From Dactylonectria macrodidyma (taxonomy: Eukaryota > Ascomycota > Sordariomycetes > Hypocreales > Nectriaceae), in NCBI GenBank assembly GCA_020744425.1, contig JAGMUV010000001.1, positions 744,001 to 808,000 on the forward strand: a stretch of 64,000 nucleotides of DNA, read 5' to 3'. The notes beneath the pieces were generated by a model. It was not told the DNA's origin, searched no databases, and saw nothing but the letters and a program-made list of their open reading frames with translations. Position 1 is the first letter of the stretch; every line of letters begins with the position of its first letter. Below are positions 1 through 14,670 of the stretch, in pieces. A program made the position numbers and the translations under genes.

Positions 1-761
1 TAATTATTAAAATAGCTATTTTAAAGACTAAGCTAAAGTATATAAATATTTATAATTATTAGCTAAAGTAAGAAGTTTAAAAAAGGAAAATTCAGATTAA
101 ATATACTAAGTTAATAGATATAGTTATAAATAGTTTAATAAAGGCCTTACTAGTAGGAAAATAGAACTGCTTCCTTTATTAACTTAGCTTAGACGATATC
201 TAGGAAAAATAGTAGAACTAAAAGTAAGAAAGAATAGAAGAAAGGCTTTAAAATATAGAAGACTGCTTATAAAATACAGGCTTAATAGGGACTTACTTAA
301 GCTTAAGGGGGTGTATTAAATAGTAGTAAAAGGAAGCTTATAGAAATAGCTTAAAAAGCTAATAAATATTATTATTAAAGATAATAGTTATTACTTATTA
401 CTATAGGCTTAGTAAGCAACTTCTAATTAATTCTATATAGTATAGAAAAGGCATATAGAGCTTGCTTTAAAACCTTAAGCTATAAGGGGGAATATATGAA
501 TATAAGTAATTCACTTTAAAATTTAACAATAGTAAAGCGAAGGTAGATGAGACTTATAAAATAAAATAGATAAAAAGAAGGCTAGAGCTATAATTAAATA
601 GCTAGCTAAGAAATGAATTAGATATTCTAATTAATTAAATAAATCTTATTATAATAATTTTAAAAATAATTTAATAACTTAAAAATAAAAGTAAGTAAGA
701 ATATAATTAATTACTATTTATATTTAAGTTATTTTTACTTTTTATTTTAAATTAATTCTTA
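1..761. other. AT-rich RIP-degraded DNA, no gene recognised
   Basis: Very AT-rich sequence, rich in TA and poor in CA/TG, with stops in all frames. It is the flank into which the first LTR element inserted. It is probably older repeat debris, but I could not match it to a transposon family or to the elements further right. Confidence 0.6.
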
Positions 762-1203
762 TTATATTATAACCTGTGTAACTATAGACGCCTGGCGTTA
801 CGTGGCCCCTACAAATTTCTCGCTAATTACGAATGATTACTACGAACTATAGAGCGATTATTATAATCACTCCTATGATCATTATGATTACTTCTATGAT
901 TACTGCGATCGCCCTTATAATATAGGTAATCGTACTTTATACTATATAGTATATAAACCTAAAGAACTGGCTATTATTAGAATACTAGCTTTTTAGCTAT
1001 TAATATAACTTAGTTACTTTAATTTACTTTAATCGCTATGTATTATTATATATTGACTATTACCTAATGTAATACTATGATTACTACTTAGTAAGTATGA
1101 CCTAACCGTTCTACTAATATAGACCCTGGTCTATCCTTTAGGAACCCTTTCTAAGCTATTCTATACTATGTATAGCCTAGCCTAAGAATATGACTATTAT
1201 ACA
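762..1203 (+). repeat. 5' LTR of the + strand gypsy element
   Basis: Matches 8474-8915 along its length, with nearly all differences being C/T or G/A transitions. The left edge is uncertain by some 10 bp, because the expected TG end has been altered. The right edge reads ...ttataca, fitting the usual CA end. It contains several degenerate GATTAyTaTGATyA-like subrepeats at about 826-915. Confidence 0.85.
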
Positions 1204-4200
1204 TTAATAGCTCTTATTTAGATAGTTACTTTATATGCTAAGTAATATCTAATGAATTATAATAGTACTTATTATACCTTCTAGTAGTATGCCCTTATCT
1301 AAAGGAAAGGCCCCCGTGCCCCCTAAGGATAGAGATAGCGATAAACGTATAGAAGCTTCTGATGATAAGTATGAAGAAGAACTTAGAGAGCTCTGCGCGG
1401 AGAATGAGCGACTCTCTGCAGGACTTGCTAAGCTTTTAGCTTTAGGAATGCGTACTAATGCTATATAAGAAGAAGAGCAGTATTAGAATGAAGAGCACTT
1501 TAAATAGTTATACGTATAACTTTAGGCCTTACTGAATAATTCTACTATAGATACAATCGTTATAACTATAGAGCGAAAGATTACTAAACTTATTACTAAA
1601 CTGGTTAAAACTAAGAATAACTAGGAATAATAAGTAGCTTAACTTATAGGATATGAATAACCCACTATAATAATATATATCTATAATATTAGAGAAATAA
1701 TTAAACCTAAATAGTTATTAAAGTTCGATAGAAACCCTAAGAAGCTATAGGAATACCTTACTAGCCTTAAGTCTTACTATATATACTACTTATTACTATT
1801 TACGAATAACCCGCTTAAAGTGCGATATACTATAAGAAGACTTAAAGGTAAAGCAGCTTAGAACTATAAGTTAATTCTAAAAGACTTTATAACCTAAGCC
1901 TTAAGTTAGTAAAAACCTAAAATAACTATAATATTTAATAGTTTTAATAAATATAAATAGTCACTAATTAATAACTATAGTAAATAGGATGAAAAACATA
2001 ATATGCTTAATACTATTAGGAAACTTAAGTAAATAAAAGTAGTATTTAAATACTTCTTAGAGTTCTAATATATTATAGTAAAACTTAATTAGTTAAATAA
2101 AAACCTTATTAATGAGTTTTATTAAAACCTAAAGGATAATATTAAAGATAAACTCATTAAGAATATAGATCTACTTATAGACTTTGCTTAGTATACTAAA
2201 CTTACTATTATAATTAATAACTAACTATTTGAATAATGAATAGAAAAACGAAATGTTAGTAGTAATAGTAATAGTGGTTAGAAAAGAAAGAATTATGCTA
2301 ACTAGAGGAAACTACGAACTTCTAACACTTTTTATAGTATTATAGTAGGACTTATAGAACTTAGAGTAATATAGTAGTGACTTTAGTAAAGAAAGAAAAT
2401 ATTTAATTACTATAATTATAATGAGCTAGGATACTTTTTATATAACTGTAAGAAACCTAGAAAGGAAAAGAAACTATTTAAACCTATTACTATGCTTACT
2501 CGAAGCATTAATTTAGTTAAGAAAGGAGATAACCTCCTAACCTAGTTAATTAATATAACCTAAAGCGGCTTTAATAGTGGCTTTAATAGATATGATTATA
2601 ATGCGGTAAATGTGTAAGATTAGATAGATAAACTAAAATACGAAGACTTTCCTTAAGGAAGAACCAGACCTAAGACTAAATAATTATAAGAAGTTAACTA
2701 TAAAAAGAAGCATAGTGAATGGAGTTAAAGAATAGAAAGAGAAAAAGACGACCCTAAAGCATGCGAATAATGGCTGTGAATAAAATGAGAAGTAGCGTAC
2801 TAATGCGAAGCAGAAAAGAAAAGGGAATAGGAAGAAAGGACCCAGGAGGCAGTAGCTAAGAAATGGAAACCAATCCCTATGAGTTAAGTCCTAGGTTACC
2901 TAACTATCGCACTCTGACCTAATGGAGTATATACTATCGCTATAATCTAATAGCTTAGGGAAAACCTAATATAAATGGAAGATTTTGATAACTATGAAAT
3001 CCTAGATCGATAATCTGATTATGCATAGACTAATGGAAACTGGTTATAAAGACGGACTGCTACGCTAGATAGCGGCATAACGCACAGCTATATTACGCAA
3101 TGACCTGCCCTCTGACTATGGGTTAGCGTAGGATAAGACGTATACTAAGCCAGGGAGGCTGGGTATAATATTAAGGATAAGGATATCCTCATATTAGTAA
3201 ATAAATACTTAGAGTCAGATGATGAACTCCGAAGTATTACTCTAAAAGAATAAGACATGCTAGTATGTGTAATAAAAGACATTTAAATCGAATAATTCAC
3301 TAGGGAATAATAAGATCTTATAGAAGAAGTAGATATCTATATCCAAGCTTTATATTAATAGAGCGGAATGAACTTATAAAACCTAAGAGAATGGAAACTA
3401 TGAGGAGATGAATCCTATATATATTAGACATATTAAAAATACGATGAAATCTTATGGGCATTATATATATACTATAAATGCGTTATATACTTTAAAGATA
3501 AGCTATAGTAAGACTGCTTCTTAGTCTAAATAAATAGATAACCTATTATAACTCTTTATAAAAAGGAAGATATAGAAGATTACTATATATAGAAATAGTA
3601 TAAATACTTTAGTATTATTTAACTAATAGAGTATGATATGGATTATTTAACTAATTACTAGAGGCTTAATATAAAACTTATAAACTATTAATAACCTAAG
3701 TATTAAATATATATATATAATAAAGTTAATATATAGTATAAATATAACTAAAGATAGACATTCTAACTCTTATAAGATAGAATAATAGAAAGTATAAAAA
3801 ACTCCTGATACTATTTATAATAGAGCAATAGATAGGCATAGAGCTAGAGGAAGCAGAACCCTTTAAAATAAGAGCTCTATATATAACTAAAAGTGCATAA
3901 ATAATATACCAGTACTTGGAAATATAGGTATAAATTAAGAGAAACTGGCTGCTTACTTTAGTAAATAGTAGCGCAGAATTTAACTATATCTACCCTATAG
4001 TAGTGAATATATTAAAACTCTTATAAAAAGATAAAGCGAATCTGTATAAAGTATAGAATTTCGAAGGATCCTCTTTTAGTTATAATAATAGAAGAATAAC
4101 TAAAGAGCTTAATTATCTTAAGGTTTTTATAGAAGGATAAAATAAAAGAATCTTATTTAATATAATACTTATTATAAACTACACTTTAGTCTTAGGGTAC

Positions 4201-7200
4201 TTATAGTTAAAATGAGTTAACTTAATAATAAACTGGAGGACTGGTTAAGTAAACTTTGATAATATTAATAATTATTCCTTTTAGGAATCAGATTTAGATA
4301 ATAATATAAGATCTTAAACTTTAACTAATAATAGTATTAGTAAAGTATTAGTGAAAGAAATAATAGAAACTTTCTTACCTTAAGGTATAAAATATAAACA
4401 CTATAAAGCCTAAAATAGTAAGATATGCTATACTATTACCTTTATATAAAGCCAATTAATAAAGCTTAATAAAGATCTTATAGAAATAAAGAAGTAGTAA
4501 GAGGTAGATAAAAGGTTAAAGAACATACTACTTGCTTACTATATTTATAAAAAACTATTTACTAAAGAGTTAGAAATAGGTCTACTTAAATATAGTGAAT
4601 AGGATTATAAAATAGTATTAAAAGATAGAACTTTACTTAAGTTCTTTAAACTTTATAACTTTAATAATATATAGCTATAAATACTAAAAGAATACTTTAA
4701 AGATATATTAAAAAAGGGATATATTAAAATCTTGAAATTCTTTATAAGATACTTAGTTATATTCATTTTAAAAAAGAATAGAAAACTCTGATTAGTTATA
4801 GACTACTAATAGCTAAATGATATTATACTAAAGGACTGAATGCTACTACTTTTAATTACTGAACTGAAGGACTGCTTTTATAGTAAAAAGTGGTTTATAG
4901 CGCTTAATTTAAAAAATGCTTATAGCTTAGTCTATATAAAACCCGGAGATAAATAGAAAACTGCGTTTAGAATTAAATTCGGACTGTTTGAATATTTAGT
5001 AATGCCCTTTAGACTTATAAATATACTAATAACATTCTAATAAATAATTACTAATATTTTAAAAGAATACCTTAATATTTTTATTATATATTACTTTAAT
5101 AATATTTTAATCTTCTTAGAAATAAAAGACGAATATATAAAATATATATATATAATCCTATAGAAACTATAAGATATAAAACTACTTATAGAACTAATGA
5201 AAAGTAAGTTCTATGCTTAGGAAGTGGACTTCTTTAGATATACTATTTGACTAAATGAGATCTGAATGGATAAAAAGAAAATCGAAGCTATTAAGGATTA
5301 GCTAAGACTAGATAAAAGTGTTAAAAAAGTATAGAGCTTCTTAGGATTTGCTAATTATTACTAAAGGTTTATTCGCGGATTTAGTAAAATTATAAAACCT
5401 TTAATAGAACTTATAAAGAAAGATATAAACTTTAGATAGAATATAAAAACCTAGAAAGCCTTTAATAATTTAAAATGAGCTATCCTTAGTAAACTCGTTT
5501 TAGTAACCTTTAACTTAAAATAACTAATCAAATTAGAAACTAATACTTCTAACTTTACTTTAAGAGCTTAGATTAGATAATAGGATAATAAAAGAAACTT
5601 ATACTTAATTACATTTTACTTATATATACTAAAGGGAGCTGAACTTAATTACTCTATTTATAATAAAGAATTCTTAGTAATAGTTAATTCCTTTAAAGAA
5701 TTCTGATATTACTTCTTAAAAAGCGAATACTAGGTTATAGTCTATATAGACTATAAGAATATCTCGCACTTCGCTACTATATAAGAGCTTAGTGGGAGGC
5801 AATTCCGCTATATAGAATACCTATTAGAATTTGATTATATTATTATTTATAAGAAAGGCTTAAAAAACAGATAAGCTAATATAATAAGCTAATAACCTGA
5901 CTTTAAAGTTAATATACTAAAAGCTAATGAGCAAATATTGGCCTATACTTCTAAAGGATATCTTAAATAAAAATACATTATAGCTATAAGTGAGTCCTGG
6001 TTATTAGAAGACTTAATAGAATGACTATAAAAGCCTAAGCAAAGCTTTAAGCAATGGATATATAATGAATAACCAGCCTTAAGAGAACTACTATAATAGG
6101 AAGGGAAAGCAGTCTTAATAGGATTATAGGGATCCTAAGTAATCTCTTACTTTTACTAAGGCAATTACTATAAGAACCCCTAGACCCTAGCTAAGAAACT
6201 CTATTAGTACTTCTATAGTAACTTTATGAAAGTATATATTAGTTATATAATATAATATGAATAATGCTCTATAGATCTTTTAGAATAATATACTAAGGAA
6301 TATTAAGAGATAGATAATTATTAAAACTATAAACCTAATAAGATATAGAAGAAACTTAAATAGGTTAATAAGCTTAATAAAACAGCTTAAATCGTAGTAA
6401 TAGTATCTTAAGAAACACTCTATGAATGGATAAAGGAATATAATTAGATATATAAAATAGATAGAGTAATAGAAGCACTTTATCTAATTCCCGAATTATA
6501 ACTTAGATTATGAAGATTATAAGTCTTTTTAGAACTATAAGAACATTTAGTATAGGATATTTATAACCACTCCCTATACGGATACCTAGGAATTAATAAA
6601 ACTATTAAATGAGTTAAAATAGTATATATATTTCTTAGTATAAAAAGAATAGTTATAGAAGTTATTAAATCTTATGAATTATATAATAAAACTAAGGTAT
6701 AATACTATAAACTGTATAAAGAATTGCAACCCTTACTAGTTACTAAGTGACTATAGGACTCTATTATGATGGATTTTATTATGAAATTACCCCTATTAGA
6801 AGACTCTATAAGTAGTACCTTCTATAATAATATTCTTATTATTATAGATAGATTTATAAAATTTTCTTATTTCATACTATATTAAGAATTAATAGATGCT
6901 AAATAGTTCGCTTATCTATTCTTATAGAATATTATTAGTATATATAGCTTACTAACGGAGATCTTAAGCGATAGAAGACTATTATTTATATCTAAGTTTT
7001 AGTAAGCCTTAATAGCCTAATTAGGATTAAACTACTGACTTATGATAGCATTCTGACTATAGGTTAATAGATAGATAGAATATATAAACTAAGTACTTAA
7101 ATAGTACTTATAATACTATATTAATTATAAATAAAATAATTAAGTAGAAAAGTTACTTATAGTATAACTAAGTTATAATACTATAATTAATGAAAGTACT

Positions 7201-8473
7201 AAGCTTATACTATACTATACTAATTTCGGATTTATACTAGATGCGTATTAATAATAATATAATAGAATTATTAACTTAAAAGTAATCCTAATATTAGACT
7301 AATTAAAAAATCTCTATAAAGAAATGAAAACTGAATTCGAATTTATATAAGGATGAATGAAAAAATACTATAACTAAAAAAGGCTAAAAGGATTATTCTT
7401 TTTAAAAGGAGATATAGTCCTACTTATAATAAAAAACCTATTAATGGACAGACTAAGTAAAAAACTTAACTATAAATATATCAGACCTTATAAAGTTTTG
7501 GAGAAAATCTTAGAAAATAACTACAAACTGGACCTAAAAATATAACATTACTTAGTTTTTTATATCTTATTACTAGAATTAATAGAAAATACTATTCTAG
7601 TTAATAATAGATAAAGTTATAAACTAGTAGTAAAAGACTTAGAGGAGTATTATATTAAAGAAATCTATAATATAAAGAAAATCAATAGAAAAATAATATA
7701 TTTTATAAAGTAAAAAGACTATTTTAAAAACAAAATATTATAGTAATTATTAGAAAACCTTATCTATATATAGTATTTACTAAAGATGTTTTATATATAA
7801 TGCTAGAAGATAAAGAAGTAGTACTAAAATTAAATATAGTAGACTAATTAATTATATTTATATTACTATAAGCTTAGACCTTAATGACTGCATTAGCCTC
7901 TTAGTACTTTGCTTTATCTAGCTTATTTAAAGAATGAAGACTTTAATGCACTATCTTTACGCCCTTCTCTTAAAGCTGTTTTTATTAATAATAAAGCTAT
8001 ATTAAATAAGATAAATGCTTATTTATTTACTATTATAATTTTATTAACTCTTCTTCTACTTACTCCTCTTTAGACTCTAAGTAACGTTTCTTAGCTATTA
8101 AATAGGAAGCTACTTAGTTAGTATAAGTAAGAGCTAGGTAAGATAAGAACAGGCACTTATATATAGAGATCGACTCCTCTAAACTATTATAAGAACGTTT
8201 ATAATGAATGTACTTAGAATAATAGGAAATACTTTTAAGCATTTTGCACTTTAGCTTTTACTAAGCGTAATTCGAGCACTTAATAACCTTAGAGCCTATT
8301 TCTTTAATAAGTTCATAAAGATAGTAATAATGCATAGCGGACTATGATTTTACTTTTAATATACTATTAGTATTATAGAAAAATAATTATAGAGGAAGGT
8401 TAGATAAACTAGAGAGAAACTTAAGATAGCTGACTTATAGGCCTTAGGGATAAGGACTACTAGAGGGGAGACA

Positions 8474-8915
8474 TTATATTATAACCTATATAACTATAAA
8501 CGCCTAGTATTATATAGCTCTTATAAATTTCTTACTAATTATAAATAATTATTATAAACTATAGAGTAATTACTATAATCACTCCTATAATTACTATAAT
8601 TACTTCTATAATTACTATAATCACCCTTATAATATAAGTAATTATACTTTATACTATATAGTATATAAACTTAAGGAACTAGCTATTATTAGGATACTAG
8701 CTCCTTAGCTATTAATATAACTTAATTACTTTAATTTACTCTAATTACTACATATTATCATATATTGACTATTACTTAATGTAATACTATAATTACTGCT
8801 TAGTAAGTGTGACCTAACCGTTCTACTAATATAGACCCTGGTCTATCCCTTAGGAACCCTTTCTGAGCTATCCTATACTATGTATAGCCTAGCCTGGGAA
8901 CACGACCGTTATATA
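8474..8915 (+). repeat. 3' LTR of the + strand gypsy element
   Basis: Second copy of 762-1203, immediately after the polypurine tract. It carries more C-to-T and G-to-A changes in its left half than the 5' copy, and fewer in its last 100 bases. Confidence 0.85.
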
Positions 8916-9125
8916 TTATTTTTATTAATAGTTTTATTAAGATTAATATTTAAATTAATTAGTTAATTAAAATATTTAAGCTATTTTAATTAATAGGCTT
9001 TTAGTTTTAATATATTCTTTTTTATATAATTAGTACTTTATTTTTATAAGTTTAAAGATTATAAATAATAAAGAGAAAAAGAGCTTTAATAAATAAAGAA
9101 AATAATAAGAAAAGAAAGATAATAT
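8916..9125. other. AT-rich spacer, nothing recognised
   Basis: About 210 bases of degraded AT-rich sequence between the gypsy 3' LTR and the MITE. It does not resemble the missing 3' part of the neighbouring - strand gypsy element. Confidence 0.5.
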
Positions 9126-9569
9126 AACGTACTTAATAAGTGAGTGAGCTAAACAAGCGAGTGAGCTACGAATACTGTGCACTAAAAAGAGCTAAACCTT
9201 AAGTTTTTAAAACTAGCTATCTAATTATTAAAAATAAAATAAATATATTTTTAATTATTTAATTAAAAAGAAAACTATATAATAATTTTTTTAAATTTTT
9301 AAAAAAATTCCTTTATATAGAAATAGCTAGGTATATAGTGCGAATAAGCATTTTTAATATAGCTCATTAAGTAATTTTTAAAAAAAATTTAAGAGAATTT
9401 ATATTTATTTTTTAATATATAATAGAACTATTTCTAAAATATTAGCTATTTTACTCTTAGTTTTAATTTTAGAGAATATTTTAAAGATATTTTCATTTAA
9501 GGTGTAAATGCTAGGAAATTTCAAAGTGGCTCACTCGCTTGTTTAGCTCACTCACTTATTAAGTATGTT
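9126..9569. mobile_element. MITE-like element with 41-bp terminal inverted repeats
   Basis: The left end (9126-9166) and the reverse complement of the right end (9529-9569) agree at nearly every position over about 41 bases; a shared core is AAGTGAGTGAGCTAAACAAG. The interior is about 360 bases, AT-rich and without coding capacity. The length (444 bp) and structure fit a non-autonomous DNA transposon. The TIRs still hold CpG and GpTpG sites that the surroundings have lost. It sits exactly at the truncated end of the - strand gypsy element. I do not recognise the superfamily, and a target duplication is not clear. Confidence 0.7.
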
Positions 9570-12500
9570 AGTATAAAATAAGAAAATTTTATAAATCTAT
9601 TTATAATAATAAGAATGCTATTATAGAAAGTACTACTTATAAGGTCTTCTAATAAGGGTAATTTTATAATAAAATCCATTATAATAAAGTCTTATAATTA
9701 TTTAATAATTAATAAGGGTTATAATTCTTTATATAGTTTATAATATTATACCTTAGTTTTATTATATAGTTTATAGAATTTAATAATTTTTATAACTATT
9801 TTTTTTATTTTAAAAAATATATATATTATTTTAATTTATTTAAGGGTTTTATTAATCTCTTAATATTTATATAAAAAGTGTTTATAAATATCTTATACTA
9901 ATTATTCTTATAATTTAGAGGGGACTTATAACCTTTATAATCTAAATTATAATTTAAGAATTAAGCAGGGTATTCTTATTACTCTATCTATTTTATATAT
10001 CTAGTTATATTCTTATATCTATTTATATAGTATTTCTTAAGATACTATAGCTATAATTTAAGCTATTTTATTAAGTTTATTAGCTTATTTAAGTTTTCTC
10101 TATATTTTATTAAGTTTATAGTCTTAGTAATTATATATCTTCTAATATTTTCTTATATATTATCTAATAAGATCTTATAAGCATTAGTTATACTATCTTA
10201 TATAAGTAATATATACTTTTATAAAGTTACTATAGAAATATTAATAGAGTTTCTTAGCTAAGGTCTAGGGATTTCTATAGTAATTACTTTAGTAAAAGTA
10301 AGTAATTACTTAAAGTCCTTAAGATCCAGTTAAAGCTACTTTTCCTTCTTATTATAATAATTCTTTTAAAACTAGATATTTATTATATATTTATTACTTA
10401 AAGCTTTACTCAGGCTTCTATAGTCATTCTAGTAAGTTATTAGGTAATTATAACTTACTTATAGCTATAATATATTTTTATTTAAAGTATCCTTTAGGGG
10501 TATAAGCTAATACTTATTTATTAGCTTTAGGTATATTTATTTTAAAGTTAGGTCTTTAACTTATTATATTAGCTTATCCGTTTTTTAAGCCTTTCTTATA
10601 AATAATAATATAGTTAAATTCTAATAGATATTCTATATAATAAAGTTACTTTTTATTAAGCTCTTATATAATTATAAAATATAAGATATTCTTATAATCT
10701 ATATAGATTATAACTTAGTATTTACTTTCTAAAAGATAGTATTAGAATTCTTAAAAGGATTTAAATATTATTATAAATTCCTTATTATAAATAGAGTAAT
10801 TAAGCTCTACTCCTTTTAATATATATAAGTAGAATGCAATTAAGTATAGCTTCCCTTTATTATCCCTTTATCTAATCTACGCTCTAAGTGTAAAGTTAAA
10901 AGCATTAGTTTCTAATTTAATTAATTATTTAGAATTAAATATTACTAAAATGGGTTTACTAAGGATAGCTTATTTTAAATTATTAAAAGCTTTTTAAGCC
11001 TTTATATTCTATCTAAAGTCTATATCTTTTTTTATAAGTTCTATTAAGGGTTTTATAATTTTATTAAATCTATAAATAAACCTTTTATAATAATTAATAA
11101 ACCTTAAAAAGCTCTATACTTTTTTAATATTAGTTAGTTTTAGCTAATCCTTAATAGCTTTAATTTTCTTTTTATTTATATAGATTTTATTTAGTTAAAT
11201 AGTATATTTAAAAAAGTCTACTTTTTATATATAGAACTTACTTTTTATTAGTTCTATAAGTAATTTTACATTTTATAGTTTTTATAGGATTATATATATA
11301 TACTTTATATATTCTTCTTCTATTTCTAAAAAGATTAAAATATTATTAAAGTAGTATATAATAAAGATATTAAGATATTCTCTTAAGATATTAGTAATTA
11401 TTTATTAAAATATTATTAATACATTTATAAGTCTAAAGGGTATTATTAAGTATTTAAATAGTCTGAATTTAGTTTTAAATACAGTATTTTATTCATCCTT
11501 AGGCTTTATATAGATTAAGCTATAAGCATTTTTTAAATTAAATATTATAAATTACTTTTTATTATAAAAGCAGTCCTTTAGTTTAGTAATTAAAAATAAC
11601 AGTATCTAATCCTTTAGTATAATATTATTTAGCTATTAATAGTCTATAATTAATCAGAGTTTTCTATTCTTTTTTAAAATAAATATAACTAGGTATTTTA
11701 TAAAGGATTTTAAGATTTTAATATATCCCTTTTTTAATATATCTTTAAGATATTCTTTTAGTATTTATAGCTATATATTATTAAGATTATAAAGTTTAAA
11801 GAACTTAAGTAAAATTCTATTTTTTAATACTATTTTATAATCCTATTTACTATATTTAAGTAAACCTATTTCTAATTCTTTAGTAAATAGTTTTTTATAA
11901 ATATAATAAATAAGTAGTATATTCTTTAGCTTATTATCTGCTTTTAGTTATTTCTTTATTTTTATAAGATCTTTATTAAGCTTTATTAATTAGCTTTATA
12001 TAAAGGTAATAATATAGTATATCTTATTATTTTAAGCTTTATAGTATTTATATTTTATATTTTAAAATAAAAAAGTCTTTATTATTTCTTTTACTAATAC
12101 TTTACTAATATTATTATTAATTAAAGTTTAAAATCTTATATTATTATCTAAATCTAATTCTTAAGAAAAGTAATTATTAATATTATTAAAGTTTATTTAA
12201 CTAGTCCTCTAGTTTATTATTAAATTAATTTATTTTAACTATAGATACTCTAAGACTAAAGTATAATATATAATAAGTATTATATTAAATGAGATTCCTT
12301 TATTTTATCTTTTTATAAAAACCTTAAGATAATTAAGCTCTTTAGTTATTCTTTTATTATTATAGTTAAAAGGAGTTCTTTTAAAATTATATACTTTATA
12401 TAGATTTACTTTATCTTTTTATAAGAGTTTTAATATATTTATTACTATAGAGTAAATATAGTTAAATTCTATATTACTATTTATTAAAGTAAATAGTTAG

Positions 12501-14670
12501 TTTCCTTTAATTTATACTTATATTTCTAAATATTAGTTTATTATTTATATACTTTTAATTATATATAGAGCTCTTATTTTAAAGAGTTCTACTTTCCCTA
12601 GCTCTATGCCTATCTATTACTCTATTATAAATAGTATTAAGAGTTTTTTATACTTTCTATTATTCTATTTTATAAAGGTTAGAATATTTATTTTTAATTA
12701 TACTTATACTATATATTAACCTTATTATATATATATATTTAATACTTAAGTTATTAATAATTAATAAAGTTAGTATTAAAATATTAATAATTTATAAAGT
12801 AATTTATATTATATTTTATAAGTTATACTATTCTTAGATTCTTATATTACTTTTATACTTAATAGTCTTTTATATTCTCTACTTTATAAAGCTTTATTAT
12901 TAATTAGCTATTTACTTATATTAGGAAATAGTCTTATTTAAGCTTTTTTATAAAGTATATAATATATTATTAGTAAATATATAAAGCTTATAAAATTTCT
13001 TTATATTTTTAATATTCTTAATATACTTAGAAGTTATCTTCCCTAAGCTATTATTTAGTTAGGTTTTGTAGGTTTTGTTTATTATTTTAGTATAGAGCTT
13101 AGATATATATATCCGCTTTTTCTATAAGGCTTTATATTTCCTTAGCAAACTATTCAATTTAAATATCTTTTATTATATATATAAGCGCATTTTATTCTTT
13201 TAAAGTAATACTTTAAAGTTTATTATCTAATTCTAAGTATTTATCTATTAATATAAGGATATCTTTATCCTTAATATTATATTTAGCCTTTTTAGCTTAG
13301 TATATATCTTATCTTATACTAACCTATAGTTAGAGAGCTAGTTATTATATAATATAGTTATATATTATACTACTATTTAATATAATAATCTATCTTTATA
13401 GCCTATTTTTATTAGTCTATATATAATTAGGTTATTAATTTGGAATTTTATAATTATTAAAATCTTTTATTTATATTAAATCTTTCCTAAGTTATTAAAC
13501 TATAGTAATAATATACACTCTATTAGGTTAGGGTATGATAGTTAGATAACTTAGAACTTGGCTTATAGGAATTGGTTTTTACTTTATAACTATTATTTCC
13601 TAAGTCCTTTCCCCTTATTCCCTTTTCTTTTTTACTTTATATTAGTATACTATTTCTCACTTTATTTATAGCTACTATTTATATACTTTAGGGTTATTTT
13701 TTTCTCTTTCTATTTATTAGCTCTATTTATTATATTTCTTTTTAAGTCTTTCTTCTTATATTTATTTATTTATAAGTCTGGTCTTACTAATTAGTCTTCC
13801 TTAGGGAATATCTTTATACTTTAATTCTTCTATCCAGTTTTATATATTTATAGAGTTATAGTTATATTCTCTAAAGTGATTATTAAATCCGCTTTAAGCT
13901 ATATTAATAAATTAGATAGAAAGATTATCTCCTTTTTTAACTAAATTAATACTATAAGTAAGTATAGTAATAGGCTTAAATAGTTTCTTTTCCTTCCTAG
14001 GTTTCTTATAATTATATAAAAGGTATCTTAGTTTATTATAATTATAGCATTTAAATATCTTTTTCCCTTATTATTACTATATTATACTAAGTTTTATAAG
14101 TCTTATTATAATACTATAAGAAGTATTAGAAATTTATAGTTTTCTTTAGTTAGTATAATTCTTTTTTTTCTAATTACTATTATTATTACTAATATTTTAT
14201 TTTTTTATTTATTATTTAAATAGTTAGTTATTAATTATAATAGTAAATTTAATATATTAAGTAAAGTCTATAAATAGATCTATATTTTTAATAAGTTTAT
14301 CTTTAATATTATCTTTTAAATTTTAATAAAACTTATTAATAAGGTTTTTATTTAACTAATTAAGTTTTATTATAATATATTAGAACTCTAAAAGGTATTT
14401 AAATACTACCTTTATTTATTTAAGCTTCTTAATAGTATTAAGTGCATTATATTTTTCATTCTATTCTCTATAGTTATTAATTAATAACTATTTATATTTA
14501 TTAAAACTATTAAATGTTATAATTATTTTAGATTTTTATTAACTTAGAGCTTAAGTAATAAAATCTTTTAAAATTAATTTATAATTTTAAGCTACTTTAC
14601 CTTTTAATCTTTTTATAATATATTATACTTTAAGTAAGTTATTTATAAATAGTAATAAATAATAATATAT

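Larger units (their letters stand above)
762..8915 (+). mobile_element. Ty3/gypsy LTR retrotransposon, complete but RIP-inactivated
   Basis: Two direct LTRs bound an internal region with gag-pol remnants in family order on the + strand. The gag start is near 1288. A CCHC zinc-knuckle remnant lies near 2401-2460 with Cys codons turned to Tyr. Reverse transcriptase near 4790-5120 shows IDYRQLND-like and AFRIKFGLFEYLVMPF motifs and a YxDD-box remnant read as YFNNIL. An RNase H remnant lies near 5540, and integrase near 6720-6860 shows the ELQPL...MDFI..LP pattern. A purine tract (agaggggaga) sits just before the 3' LTR. Many CAG/CGA/TGG codons have become stops. The order RT, RNase H, integrase is diagnostic of Ty3/gypsy. 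A 5-bp TTATT beside both ends may be the target duplication. No product can be made. Confidence 0.9.
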
